Positions 1-7,828 of a stretch of 64,000 nucleotides of DNA are shown here, piece after piece; position 1 is the first letter of the stretch; every line of letters begins with the position of its first letter. A program made the position numbers and the translations under genes. The DNA comes from Selenobaculum gibii (GTDB taxonomy: Bacteria > Bacillota > Negativicutes > ICN-92133): contig NZ_CP120678.1 in assembly GCF_030273445.1 (NCBI RefSeq), forward strand, positions 2,395,501-2,459,500, written 5' to 3'. Below the pieces are notes generated by a model. The model did no database searches, was not told the origin of the DNA, and saw nothing but the letters and a program-made list of their open reading frames with translations.

Positions 1-1453
1 TCTTACCAAACTCCGTTTGCATCGCCTGACGCTCTTCGATCACTTTATCTAGCGTAAGCTGCAATTGTTGAACCAAATTCTTAGCTCGGCTGATTTCTTT
101 TTGCACTTTGCTTAATTGCTGGTGCTTATCTACCGCCTTACTTAACGCATCCACCTGCATTTTATAACTATCGACTTTAGCCGTTTCGACAAGATAGCTC
201 TGTTCTAGTTCGAGCATTTTTTGTAAATCTGCTTCTAAATTTGCCAGCTTTTCCTCAACTGTATTTTTTTCTATAAGTGCTTTTTTCGCTACAGCTTCTT
301 TGTCCTGCCAAGCTTTTTTCGTTTCTGTCAGTGCACTCGTCTGCTTTACATACTCTTGAAGTTTAAGTATTTGATTGTCTAACGATTGGCGCTCTGCTTC
401 TTTTTCCCGTTCCACTTGAAATGCTGTCTGAGCATCTTTCACTTTTTGCTGCGTCATTTCCACCGCTTGTTTCTGTTTTACCTCAGCTTCTTGATACTGC
501 TTGCTATCTTGTTGAAGTTTCCGCACGATTTTCTCTGCTTCTGCTAATTTTTCTGCCCGTTCCAGCATCGCTAGTTCACTGCGCTTTGCCTCCATCTCGC
601 CTAAAAGTAAATTTACCTGTCCAAATGCTTCCTCTGCACTTTCGTATTCTTTAAACTTTTGCTCAACTAAATTTGCTTCGTTTAACTGCTCTTGCGCTTG
701 TTGGTATTCAATTTGAACTGTTTGTAATTTTTTATTTGCAGTTTCTGTTTCTATTTTTAACTGTGCGATTGTTTCCTCTAAACTAGCTAAAGAATCTGTA
801 CTTGCTTCGGCAAGCAACCATTCTTTTTTCTCATATATCGCTTTTATTGCATCAGCCTTTTCTTTCGCCTTCTTCTTCAAATGCTCTTCAATTCGTTGAT
901 AAAGTTCCGTCTTAAACAGCGTTTTCATAATTTGCTGGCGTTCCTCTGATTTTGCTACCAACAATTTGCGAAATTCACCTTGTGGTAGTAGTACAACCTG
1001 ACGAAATTGGCTGCATTGGAAGCCAAGTAAATCTGTAATTTTCCGCGTCACATTTTCATATTTAGCTTCAAGCAAAGTCTCTTTTTCACCATCAATTTTG
1101 TAAAGCTCTGCTTCCGGCTGTTGCTCAGTTATGCCATCGCCTTTCTTTTTCGGCCGTTCCTGCCGTGGACTGCGCCGAACTCGATAAACTTCATTGCCAA
1201 TCGCAAAAGTAAAGCTAACTTCCGTCAATACCAAAGGATCGGCATGGTCGCTTCGCAGCGCCTTTGCTTCCCTTAAGTCACTCGTCGCACTCCCGTATAG
1301 TGCATAACAAATTGCGTCGAGAATCGTCGTCTTGCCAGCGCCAGTTGCCCCGTGAATTAAAAAGAACTTCCGCCCTTTTAAATCAGCAAAATCTAAGCTC
1401 TGCTCACTTGCATAAGGACCAAATGCACTCATTGCCAATTGCAAAGGCTTCAT
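1..1453 (-). CDS. sbcC: Exonuclease subunit SbcC, N-terminal part (runs off window)
   Basis: SbcC is the SMC/Rad50-like ATPase of the SbcCD nuclease, which opens hairpins and trims DNA ends during repair. The start is ATG at 1453 and the frame stays open to position 1, so about 484 N-terminal residues are present and the second half with Walker B is outside the window. Seen in the translation: the Rad50-type beginning MKPLQLAMSAFGPYASEQSL, Walker A GATGAGKTT near residue 35, and the RQVVLLPQGEF stretch near residue 150, followed by a long coiled coil rich in Glu, Lys and Gln. The ATG overlaps the sbcD stop by 4 bp (ATGA), so the two are translationally coupled in the order sbcD-sbcC, as is usual for this pair. 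Confidence 0.95.
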   Translation of the reverse strand, partial: MKPLQLAMSAFGPYASEQSLDFADLKGRKFFLIHGATGAGKTTILDAICYALYGSATSDLREAKALRSDHADPLVLTEVSFTFAIGNEVYRVRRSPRQERPKKKGDGITEQQPEAELYKIDGEKETLLEAKYENVTRKITDLLGFQCSQFRQVVLLPQGEFRKLLVAKSEERQQIMKTLFKTELYQRIEEHLKKKAKEKADAIKAIYEKKEWLLAEASTDSLASLEETIAQLKIETETANKKLQTVQIEYQQAQEQLNEANLVEQKFKEYESAEEAFGQVNLLLGEMEAKRSELAMLERAEKLAEAEKIVRKLQQDSKQYQEAEVKQKQAVEMTQQKVKDAQTAFQVEREKEAERQSLDNQILKLQEYVKQTSALTETKKAWQDKEAVAKKALIEKNTVEEKLANLEADLQKMLELEQSYLVETAKVDSYKMQVDALSKAVDKHQQLSKVQKEISRAKNLVQQLQLTLDKVIEERQAMQTEFGK

Positions 1454-2604
1454 AGCTTCACCTCCCGCTCAACCAGCATGAGTTCTTCTAAATTATCAGC
1501 AAATACCTTGCTTTCTTCCTTCGTGATTGATTCACCTGTTACTTGCTCATAAAATAAAGCGAATAAATCATTTTCGCTCATTTTGCGATGGTCAATCTTT
1601 TTCTCGCTGAATGCACCATCCATCATGAGCGTTGGTCGCTCAACTTGCATCAGATTTGGATAAATCTCACTCAATTGACCAAATACATCTAAAATAGGCT
1701 CACGGTTGCTAAGCTTGACACTAATATAGTCATTACTGGAAGGATGTAGATTGCGATTCTGCAATATCGTATAAAAATCCCCCTCAATAATTTTGACATC
1801 GTGTTTCGGTGTAAGCTGAATCGTTTCCACCGAAACTTGTCCATCTTTGTCCATATCGACAATCTGAATTCCCTTTTTCTGTGTTGCTTCATCAAAAGAG
1901 TATTTTAATAATGACCCGCTATAGCGAATATTTTCTCCACCTGCCAACTGTGCATTATGTAAATGACCCAACGCAGTATAATGAAATGGCTGAAATAATC
2001 TGTTTTCAACATAAGAGCTTCCTCCAACCGATAAGGTCCGTTCCGATTCACTTACCATTCCACCGGCAATAAAGGCATGCGCAATCGCTACCTTACGACT
2101 TTGCGCCGATAAAAATCGTTGACTGCGCGCAATCAAAAATTCCATCGCTGCATTCGCATCACTTAAATTTTCTTCACCAAACACCGCTCTTACTAATGCC
2201 GGTTCGGCATAAGGAAATGGCATAAACTCAACTTCCCCATAACGATCTTCAAGACAAATCGGCAGAATTTCCTTTGTTAAATTGCCAATCACATATAACC
2301 CCTGTTTCGCTAACAATTGACTGCCAAAATTAATCCGTTCAGGACTGTCGTGATTCCCAGCAATTAAAATCACTGGAACCTTTGCTTTTAGCACCAGTTT
2401 CGCTAATGTATCATCCAAGAGTTCTACCGCATCCGTTGGCGGTACTGCTCGATCATAAATATCCCCGGCAATAACGACTGCCTGCGCTTTACTCTCTTCA
2501 ACCAAGTCGCAAAATTGCGTTAAAACATAAGCTTGATCATTGGTTAAATGCTGCCCATGAAACAGCCTGCCAAGATGCCAATCCGATGTATGTATAAATC
2601 GCAT
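1450..2604 (-). CDS. sbcD: Exonuclease subunit SbcD
   Basis: This is the Mre11-like metallophosphoesterase subunit of SbcCD, a Mn-dependent nuclease on double-strand ends and hairpins. The 384-aa protein has the full set of metal-binding motifs in order: HTSDWHLGR near residue 5, GDIYDRAVP near 47, GNHDSPERI near 82, and GHLHNAQ near 211. Length is normal for the family. The start ATG at 2604 is preceded by a GGGG-containing ribosome site. It ends with a 4-bp overlap into sbcC. No regulator is visible nearby. The upstream 300 bp hold an unexplained multi-frame open segment. Confidence 0.95.
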   Translation of the reverse strand: MRFIHTSDWHLGRLFHGQHLTNDQAYVLTQFCDLVEESKAQAVVIAGDIYDRAVPPTDAVELLDDTLAKLVLKAKVPVILIAGNHDSPERINFGSQLLAKQGLYVIGNLTKEILPICLEDRYGEVEFMPFPYAEPALVRAVFGEENLSDANAAMEFLIARSQRFLSAQSRKVAIAHAFIAGGMVSESERTLSVGGSSYVENRLFQPFHYTALGHLHNAQLAGGENIRYSGSLLKYSFDEATQKKGIQIVDMDKDGQVSVETIQLTPKHDVKIIEGDFYTILQNRNLHPSSNDYISVKLSNREPILDVFGQLSEIYPNLMQVERPTLMMDGAFSEKKIDHRKMSENDLFALFYEQVTGESITKEESKVFADNLEELMLVEREVKL

Positions 2605-2907
2605 GTAGCCAACCCCTTCAATATAATTTGTTTATTTTTAATCATCTCGCCCAATATAATCTTTTTTATAAATTAAAAATTGATTCAAAGAGAAGTTTAT
2701 CTCCACCTGGACCCGCTGTATCCAAATTTATCCGCTCGCCTATGGTCTCTTATTGAGAGTTGGAATCTGTAAGGAACCTAACAAAATCTTTGATTTTGTA
2801 TGAAGCGCTAATTCTATCAAATGATCGAAGCGGGCTTCGAATAAAATGACAAAAGAGCTTATTTATCAGTTATCATCTAATAAATAAGCTCTTTTTATTA
2901 TACTACA
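2605..2907. other. Intergenic stretch upstream of sbcD
   Basis: About 300 bp lie between sbcD and the next minus-strand gene. It holds a transcription terminator (2851-2895) and a segment at about 2690-2830 that is open in several frames. That segment carries, on the minus strand, the string AGGCGAGCGG followed by AAAT and GGATA, which is also found in the repeat copy at 33633. I see no gene that I can support. Confidence 0.4.
2851..2895 (-). terminator. Terminator after the 80-aa gene
   Basis: A perfect 15-bp stem AAAAGAGCTTATTTA (2851-2865) pairs with 2881-2895 around a 15-nt loop. It lies 12 bp past the stop of the gene at 2908-3150 and has T-rich flanks on both strands. Confidence 0.8.
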
Positions 2908-3150
2908 TTATTCCCTGTTATTTTCACAGAAGTTTAGAAGATATGTTTTGGCTTCTTCTCTAGATTCAAAGATGTTCCAGCATCCTGTTATATAATTAAC
3001 AGCTTCATTCCACTCATATAAAGAATGCTCGTAAAGATATATTTTATTAATAATATTTTTACTTAACTTATGTTGCGCCTGCTTACGCAGATCCGATAGA
3101 TAAACAGAATCCGTATATTGAGTAAATAAATCTAATAAGCTGTTTTGCAA
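2908..3150 (-). CDS. Hypothetical protein, 80 aa, next to recombinase
   Basis: I do not recognise this protein. It is 80 aa, mostly helical by composition, rich in Tyr and Leu, with no membrane segment or Cys pair motif. The start is TTG at 3150 behind GGGGG with a 7-nt spacer, which supports real translation. It sits downstream of a serine recombinase on the same strand, separated by 145 bp that contain two perfect palindromes, and it ends at its own terminator. The context suggests accessory or mobile DNA. It could be a small partner or cargo of the recombinase, but nothing in the sequence shows its role. Confidence 0.6.
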   Translation of the reverse strand: MQNSLLDLFTQYTDSVYLSDLRKQAQHKLSKNIINKIYLYEHSLYEWNEAVNYITGCWNIFESREEAKTYLLNFCENNRE

Positions 3151-3170
3151 TCTAAATCCCCCATTTCATT

Positions 3171-3200
3171 AAATTCCAAAAAGTATACTTTTTGGAATTT
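3171..3200. repeat. Perfect 30-bp palindrome, copy 1
   Basis: The 30 bases at 3171-3200 are their own reverse complement. The core is AAAAAGTATACTTTTT. The same core recurs at 3271-3290, with centres 95 bp apart. Placement beside a serine recombinase gene suggests a crossover site or a regulator operator. Confidence 0.75.
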
Positions 3201-3270
3201 GCTGAAATAAAGTGAATTTATTGTTACAATGCATCAGATATGTTAGTATAATATGTATATAAGTGACAAA

Positions 3271-3290
3271 TCAAAAAGTATACTTTTTGA
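3271..3290. repeat. Perfect 20-bp palindrome, copy 2
   Basis: TCAAAAAGTATACTTTTTGA is a perfect palindrome and shares its inner 16 bp with copy 1. It ends 5 bp before the recombinase stop codon. Between the copies lies an AT-rich stretch with a TATAAT-like box at 3247-3252 on the plus strand. Confidence 0.75.
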
Positions 3291-3295
3291 ACTAA

Positions 3296-3904
3296 TTATT
3301 GAGCACAATTTGCATATTTTTTTGCTTTACGATAAAAAGTACTACGTGACATGTCTAATAAATCAAGTGCTTCTGGAAGCGTTATCAGCGCATTTTTCCA
3401 AGATTGACAAATCGTCGGGAAATTACTTGGAATTTCTTTTTCTGGCCTGCCAAATCGAACTCCCCGCTTTTTCGCTGCTAAAATCCCTTCCGCTTGCCGC
3501 GCCCGAATCATTTCTCGCTCATTCTCAGCGACAAAGGATAGTAATTGTAAAACCAAATCCGAAATAAACGTTCCTAATAAGTCTTTTGAAATTGTCGTAT
3601 CCAGCAATGGCATATCAATTACTCGTATATCCACCTTTTTATTTTTTGTAATATATCTCCATTGAATCAAAATTTCTTCATAATTTCGCCCCAGTCTATC
3701 TATACTTTTAACAATAAATAAATCTCCCTTTCGCAGTTTACGTAAAAGTCTTTTATACTGCTTTCTCTCAAAATCTTTTCCACTTTGTTTGTCAATAAAA
3801 ATATTTTGTATTTCAATTCCCAAATCCAAAAAGGAAAGCATTTGTCGCTGCACATTTTGATCTCTACTTGATACTCTAATATATCCATATACCTGCTTCG
3901 TCAT
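3296..3904 (-). CDS. Serine recombinase, resolvase/invertase family
   Basis: This is a small serine recombinase that breaks and rejoins DNA at short dyad sites. The catalytic domain starts YGYIRVSSRDQN, with the nucleophile Ser in RVSS near residue 9. SIDRLGRNYEEI near residue 70 and ENEREMIRARQAEG near residue 130 are the expected conserved segments. The end (about 165-200) is a helix-turn-helix with LPEALDLLDMSRSTFYRK. I chose ATG 3904 rather than the longer start at 3934 because AGGAGG lies 6 nt upstream. The resulting 202 aa is the usual length for Hin/Tn3-type enzymes. No transposase is next to it. The two palindromes just past its stop are candidate target sites. Confidence 0.9.
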   Translation of the reverse strand: MTKQVYGYIRVSSRDQNVQRQMLSFLDLGIEIQNIFIDKQSGKDFERKQYKRLLRKLRKGDLFIVKSIDRLGRNYEEILIQWRYITKNKKVDIRVIDMPLLDTTISKDLLGTFISDLVLQLLSFVAENEREMIRARQAEGILAAKKRGVRFGRPEKEIPSNFPTICQSWKNALITLPEALDLLDMSRSTFYRKAKKYANCAQ

Positions 3905-3990
3905 TTTTATCCTCCTACATCTAAACTTCATCATACAGCTCTAACTTATTGTAAATGTAAGCTCAAATGAAAAACAGTAATATAAAGGAA

Positions 3991-4012
3991 GGGTGTTGCA
4001 ATCGCAACACCC
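3991..4012 (-). terminator. Terminator after the 45-aa gene
   Basis: GGGTGTTGC and GCAACACCC form a perfect 9-bp stem around AATC, 15 bp downstream of the minus-strand stop at 4028. Confidence 0.8.
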
Positions 4013-4027
4013 TTTGTCTTGAGGAGA

Positions 4028-4165
4028 CTAGTCCATAACTTCTCGTATTACATATTTTGCAGCCTGATAAGCAATAAATCCTGCTGCTGCAACCTTCATC
4101 ACATCAGTCATATCGTTTGCGTGACTTAATTGGCGAAGCGTACGACGATATTTATTACCAAACAT
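4028..4165 (-). CDS. Small basic/amphipathic protein, 45 aa, unknown
   Basis: The likely protein starts at ATG 4165, not at the longer open frame start at 4276, because a strong GAGGAGG site lies 7 nt upstream of 4165. It begins MFGNKYRRTLRQLSH with a basic head. It continues with a short Ala-rich segment VMKVAAAGFIAYQAAKYV that could be an amphipathic or membrane-touching helix. I do not recognise a family. It follows the PaaK-like gene by 68 bp on the same strand and is followed by a terminator, so it may be the last gene of that transcript. Confidence 0.6.
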   Translation of the reverse strand: MFGNKYRRTLRQLSHANDMTDVMKVAAAGFIAYQAAKYVIREVMD

Positions 4166-4233
4166 AATAACACCTCCTCGATTGATAATATAACCAATCA
4201 AGAAGAAAAAAAACGAGCTTTTATTTGGAAAAT

Positions 4234-5190
4234 TTATGGAACATGTATTCTTGCTAATGTTCTTCCGCAAGAGCATTTCTCATGGTCTAAAGTAACTAAA
4301 ACACCTGTACGATACCGAATGATTGGCATCGCTTCTGAAATAAGGGAGGTTAATACAAGTTCTCCCATTCTTCCATCTCGAATCACTTGCCCATCAGCTA
4401 AACTCACAACTTCTGGATAAAAATAATCTTCCTGAATATGATATCCCTTCTTAGCGTTACACGCACAAGCGATTCCAGGAGTAAAAAGCTCCGGTATTGA
4501 ATATAAGTTAAATACTCTTCCGCCGATGCGACTGGCGATATGAGCTGCCATATTACTCTTGATCCCATTATGACTTAAAAAAATTGTTTTAACCGACATC
4601 GACTGCAAATCATAGTCAAGCGCTTGCGCAGCGACCACCAATTGTAAAATGTGTTGTGGATCACTAATTAATGTCGACACATGTAATTTATTAATAACAT
4701 CCAATTGTTCTTCTAATTTTCCTGTAGGGACTGATACCACCGTTGCACCCAATACCTCAGCAGCATGCTGTAATCCTAACACATCAGCTGTTAAATGTCC
4801 GCTACAAATCTGAATTATCGAAGATATATCTACACCACCAGCAACCAATGCCCGTGTAGTCATCTCCGTGGCTCTCTCAAGATCTCCAGCAGTATATGCC
4901 CTAGCAATTGTTTTTTTACCTTCACCGATCATATGCAACCGAACAATTTCACTCATTGGCATAGCAAGCATTCCAAATGGTGCATTGGCAATTAAATCGT
5001 CCTTTGTTGTAAAGGGAAGTTTTTTTATATCATCTAAAGATTGAATATCTTCCACATTTATATTTTTCCATTGAGCACGATAGAAAGAACTTTTTTCATG
5101 TGCCCACTTCACTATCTTTTGCAATCTCTCCTTTTGCAACTGACGCATTGCAGCACGTGACATCGTTTCTATTCCTATATTGCAATACAT
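4234..5190 (-). CDS. PaaK-like protein, truncated and lacking the ATP-binding loop
   Basis: The protein aligns by eye with phenylacetate-CoA ligases (about 430 aa): the start NIGIETMSRAAMRQLQKERL, LPFTTKDDL near residue 58, MPIIRYRTG near residue 288, and CSCGRTLARI at the end. It is only 318 aa and stops just after CGRT, so the mobile C-terminal domain is absent. The usual SSGTTGK phosphate loop is replaced by MIGEGKKT, and the Asp after YRTG is Val. It should therefore not make an acyl-adenylate. Translation still looks maintained, with GGAGGAG 6 nt before ATG 5190. It could be a decaying paralog or a pseudoenzyme with a binding or regulatory role. Confidence 0.75.
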   Translation of the reverse strand: MYCNIGIETMSRAAMRQLQKERLQKIVKWAHEKSSFYRAQWKNINVEDIQSLDDIKKLPFTTKDDLIANAPFGMLAMPMSEIVRLHMIGEGKKTIARAYTAGDLERATEMTTRALVAGGVDISSIIQICSGHLTADVLGLQHAAEVLGATVVSVPTGKLEEQLDVINKLHVSTLISDPQHILQLVVAAQALDYDLQSMSVKTIFLSHNGIKSNMAAHIASRIGGRVFNLYSIPELFTPGIACACNAKKGYHIQEDYFYPEVVSLADGQVIRDGRMGELVLTSLISEAMPIIRYRTGVLVTLDHEKCSCGRTLARIHVP

Positions 5191-5429
5191 GAATACTCCT
5201 CCATCAATGGCATAACTGAAGCTATTTCAGCAAAAACCTATTTATTACTGCAAAAAATTCTAATCCATAAGCTACCCTGGCTTTTTCCTTATCCCAATGG
5301 ATAAAATAATAAGCAGTAAATAAAGTCGTAAGATAGTTAAATAAAAATTTATAAAAGTAATCTTTGCCAACCAACTATTAATTATATTTTAACACATTTT
5401 AGAACATAATAGTTGTGGAGGTGTTTATT

Positions 5430-5819
5430 TTGTCCGAATTTATTTGTAATCATTGCTCAAATTACATAAACACAGAAGAAAAAATTTGTCCTTATTGTCA
5501 ATCAAAATTTATTTTTTCCGGGGAAAATAAAAATATAACGGACGAATTTATTCCAAATTGTTTAGTCCATCGTTATGATGGCTCTGATTTGCTCGAAAAA
5601 GGAAGAATTTTAAAAGAAGGAAAAGTAAATAATAAAATTGCCTTAAAATTAAAGGATTTCAATCACCCAATTACAGTTTCTAAACATAAAATTTATGATT
5701 TAAATCCTGAAATTCTTGCTTCTATTGAAGCACTACGTCAAGAACGTAAAGAAGTGATGGAACATTACGATTTTTTAATCGGTGAATACTGGCATCAATT
5801 AGACCCTTTTACCCATTAA
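5430..5819 (+). CDS. Zinc-ribbon protein, 129 aa, unknown function
   Basis: The start is taken as TTG at 5430, 6 nt after GGAGGTG. An earlier GTG at 5415 would put the ribosome site inside the gene. The N-terminus has a four-Cys zinc ribbon, CNHC at residues 5-8 and CPYC at about 20-23. The rest is polar with Lys and Glu and ends in a helical stretch (ILASIEALRQERKEVMEHY). No membrane segment or enzyme motif is visible. It stands alone on the plus strand and its end overlaps the convergent polysaccharide deacetylase gene. The role is unknown. Confidence 0.75.
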   Translation: MSEFICNHCSNYINTEEKICPYCQSKFIFSGENKNITDEFIPNCLVHRYDGSDLLEKGRILKEGKVNNKIALKLKDFNHPITVSKHKIYDLNPEILASIEALRQERKEVMEHYDFLIGEYWHQLDPFTH

Positions 5820-6528
5820 AAAATCCCGTTGTTTTCACTTCTTCATGTCTGAGCAATTCATCTATGGTCACAAAGGAATATCCTTGCGCCCTTAAATCGT
5901 CAATAATTGTTCCTAACGCTTTGGGTGTTGGCAAGTTAGGCTGCCCATCATGCATCAAGACAATCCCGCCTGGTTTAACATTATCCTCCACGCGTTTAAT
6001 CATTTCCGACACACTTGGCGATTGCCAGTCATGAGGATCTACCGACCAAAGAATCGTGGTATACCCATGCCGTTTTGCTTCCTCAAGGACATTATCATTG
6101 AATAATCCTCCCGGTGGTCTAAAATATCTAGGTTTTGAAGCACATTGACTAATAATAGATTCTGCTTTTGCAAGCTCATCAGCGCAATCTTTAGGGCTCA
6201 TTTTAGATAAATGGCGATGCGTATAAGAATGGCTGGCAATTTCATGGCCTTCACTCGCTGCTTGTTTTACAATCTCAGGATGCTCTACTGCATTTTCACC
6301 CAAAATAAAAAACGTAGCTTTTACATTTTTTTCTTTTAAAACTTCCAAAACTTTTGGAGTTGTTTTAACATTGGGTCCATCATCAAATGTGAGTGCTACA
6401 ACTTTATCATTCGTATCAATATGCCTTACAATATGTACTTCTTCTACAGCGATACTTTGCCCTATTTTCGCTCCGACCAAAATAATAAAAGCTGTTATTG
6501 AAAAAAAATACTGCCACTTTCGTTTCAC
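5809..6528 (-). CDS. Polysaccharide deacetylase (NodB domain)
   Basis: This is an extracytoplasmic NodB-type deacetylase likely acting on peptidoglycan amino sugars. The true start is probably GTG 6528, behind a run of G with a 5-nt spacer. The longer open frame up to 7026 runs antisense through dacF and is not credible. The product is 239 aa: an N-terminal signal anchor (residues 5-27), then the catalytic motifs TFDDGPN near residue 49, HSYTHRHL near 103, RPPGG near 136, DPHDW near 162 and IVLMHDG near 188. All metal and base residues appear present. It is divergent from dacF, which is also a cell-wall enzyme. Confidence 0.9.
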   Translation of the reverse strand: MKRKWQYFFSITAFIILVGAKIGQSIAVEEVHIVRHIDTNDKVVALTFDDGPNVKTTPKVLEVLKEKNVKATFFILGENAVEHPEIVKQAASEGHEIASHSYTHRHLSKMSPKDCADELAKAESIISQCASKPRYFRPPGGLFNDNVLEEAKRHGYTTILWSVDPHDWQSPSVSEMIKRVEDNVKPGGIVLMHDGQPNLPTPKALGTIIDDLRAQGYSFVTIDELLRHEEVKTTGFFNG

Positions 6529-6661
6529 ACGTTCCCCCCCTAATCTATCCAGTATTTTAAATACTACGCAATAGAAATGAGAGTTATGATATTCTTTCGT
6601 ATGAAATTGACTTACCATCCATATAATCTGTTGAAAAGATTTTAGAGGAGGACTACCGATT

Positions 6662-7828
6662 ATGCACTTTTGGATAAAATTATTCTTGATCTTAACTTTA
6701 TTACTTCCTATTCCAACTGAAGTAATCGCCAAGCCTGTCCAACTTGAAATTAACGCAGCCGGCGCTATATTAATTGACGCGAAAACAGGGCAGGTATTAT
6801 ATGAAAAAAATTCAAACAAGCAGCTTGCTCCCGCCAGCACAACAAAAATTATGACTGCTATCCTCGCAATTGAAAGCGATAGGTTAGACGAAAAAACGAC
6901 AATTAGTAAAAATGCCGCATCCGTACAAGGCTCAACTATGCATTTACAAGAGGGAGAGTTAATCAGTTTGCGGGAATTAGTGACAGGTCTCATGATGCGC
7001 TCGGGGAATGATGCTGCTGTTGCCATTGCCGAATTTCTTTCCGGTTCCGTAGATAAATTCGTCGTCGAAATGAATAAAAAAGCACGGGAAATAGGTGCTA
7101 TTCATACGAAATTTCAAAATCCGCATGGTCTGCCAACGAAAGATCATTACTCCACGGCCTATGATTTAGCTTGGATAGCTCGTTATGCGATGAATAACCC
7201 AACTTTTGCGGAAGTCGTAAGTACGCGCAACACAAGTATTGATTGGGAGGACAGTGCTGGTAATGAGCATGAGCAAAATCTTAAAAACACCAACAAGTTA
7301 TTATGGATGCTAGATGAAGCGGATGGGGTTAAAACCGGTACAACAAATGAAGCCGGACCTTGTTTGGTTTCCAGTGCAACAAAAGACGACCAGCGATTAA
7401 TTGCAGTAACATTAAATGACAAAAACCGTTGGGAAGATTCACAGGAACTTTTAAATTGGGGCTTTGAGACTTTTGATTTATATGAATATCCAATCGAAGA
7501 AGAATTATCGAATGAAATAAATCGCATAGCCGTAGAATATGGAATTGATACAACGGTAAAGTTGCAAACTAGCGAAGAACCTTTTGTCGTAATTCCTAAA
7601 GGTAAAAGTGACAACCTCATTGCAAAAACCAACGTGCCGAAAAAAATAAATGCCCCTGTTTATCAGGGACAAAAAATCGGCGAAGTACATTTTATCATGA
7701 ATGATAAAACACTTCGCACGATTGATTTAGTTGCAGCCAACAACGTAGAAGAAAAAACATTGGCAAATTTTCTTCTCAATTATCTCACAACAATTTTTAA
7801 ATTGTTTTCCAGTTGGGGAATCGTCTAA
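6662..7828 (+). CDS. dacF: D-alanyl-D-alanine carboxypeptidase, DacF type
   Basis: This low-molecular-weight penicillin-binding protein trims the terminal D-Ala from peptidoglycan stem peptides. The 388 aa include a signal peptide (residues 1-24), then the active-site SxxK as PASTTKIMT near residue 57, SxN as MRSGNDAAV near 118, and KTG as GVKTGTTNEAG near 222. A C-terminal beta domain and a final amphipathic helix for membrane attachment follow. The ATG at 6662 follows AGAGGAGG with a suitable spacer. The gene ends 3 bp inside the convergent cheR. Members of this family often work in sporulation, which fits the spore-protein-like gene at 60342, but the sequence does not show its timing. Confidence 0.93.
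   Translation: MHFWIKLFLILTLLLPIPTEVIAKPVQLEINAAGAILIDAKTGQVLYEKNSNKQLAPASTTKIMTAILAIESDRLDEKTTISKNAASVQGSTMHLQEGELISLRELVTGLMMRSGNDAAVAIAEFLSGSVDKFVVEMNKKAREIGAIHTKFQNPHGLPTKDHYSTAYDLAWIARYAMNNPTFAEVVSTRNTSIDWEDSAGNEHEQNLKNTNKLLWMLDEADGVKTGTTNEAGPCLVSSATKDDQRLIAVTLNDKNRWEDSQELLNWGFETFDLYEYPIEEELSNEINRIAVEYGIDTTVKLQTSEEPFVVIPKGKSDNLIAKTNVPKKINAPVYQGQKIGEVHFIMNDKTLRTIDLVAANNVEEKTLANFLLNYLTTIFKLFSSWGIV

Noticed and set aside
4130-4420. Plus-strand frame of 96 codons over the PaaK-like end
   Set aside because: It is a shadow of two minus-strand genes with proper ribosome sites and has none itself.
5191-5414. Pairing ATCCAT/ATGGAT in the leader of the PaaK-like gene as a riboswitch
   Set aside because: Only short arms pair and no known riboswitch core is visible.
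6529-7026. Long N-terminal extension of the polysaccharide deacetylase frame (to 7026)
   Set aside because: It lies antisense to dacF and has no membrane or domain sense. GTG 6528 has a G-rich ribosome site and begins a normal signal anchor.
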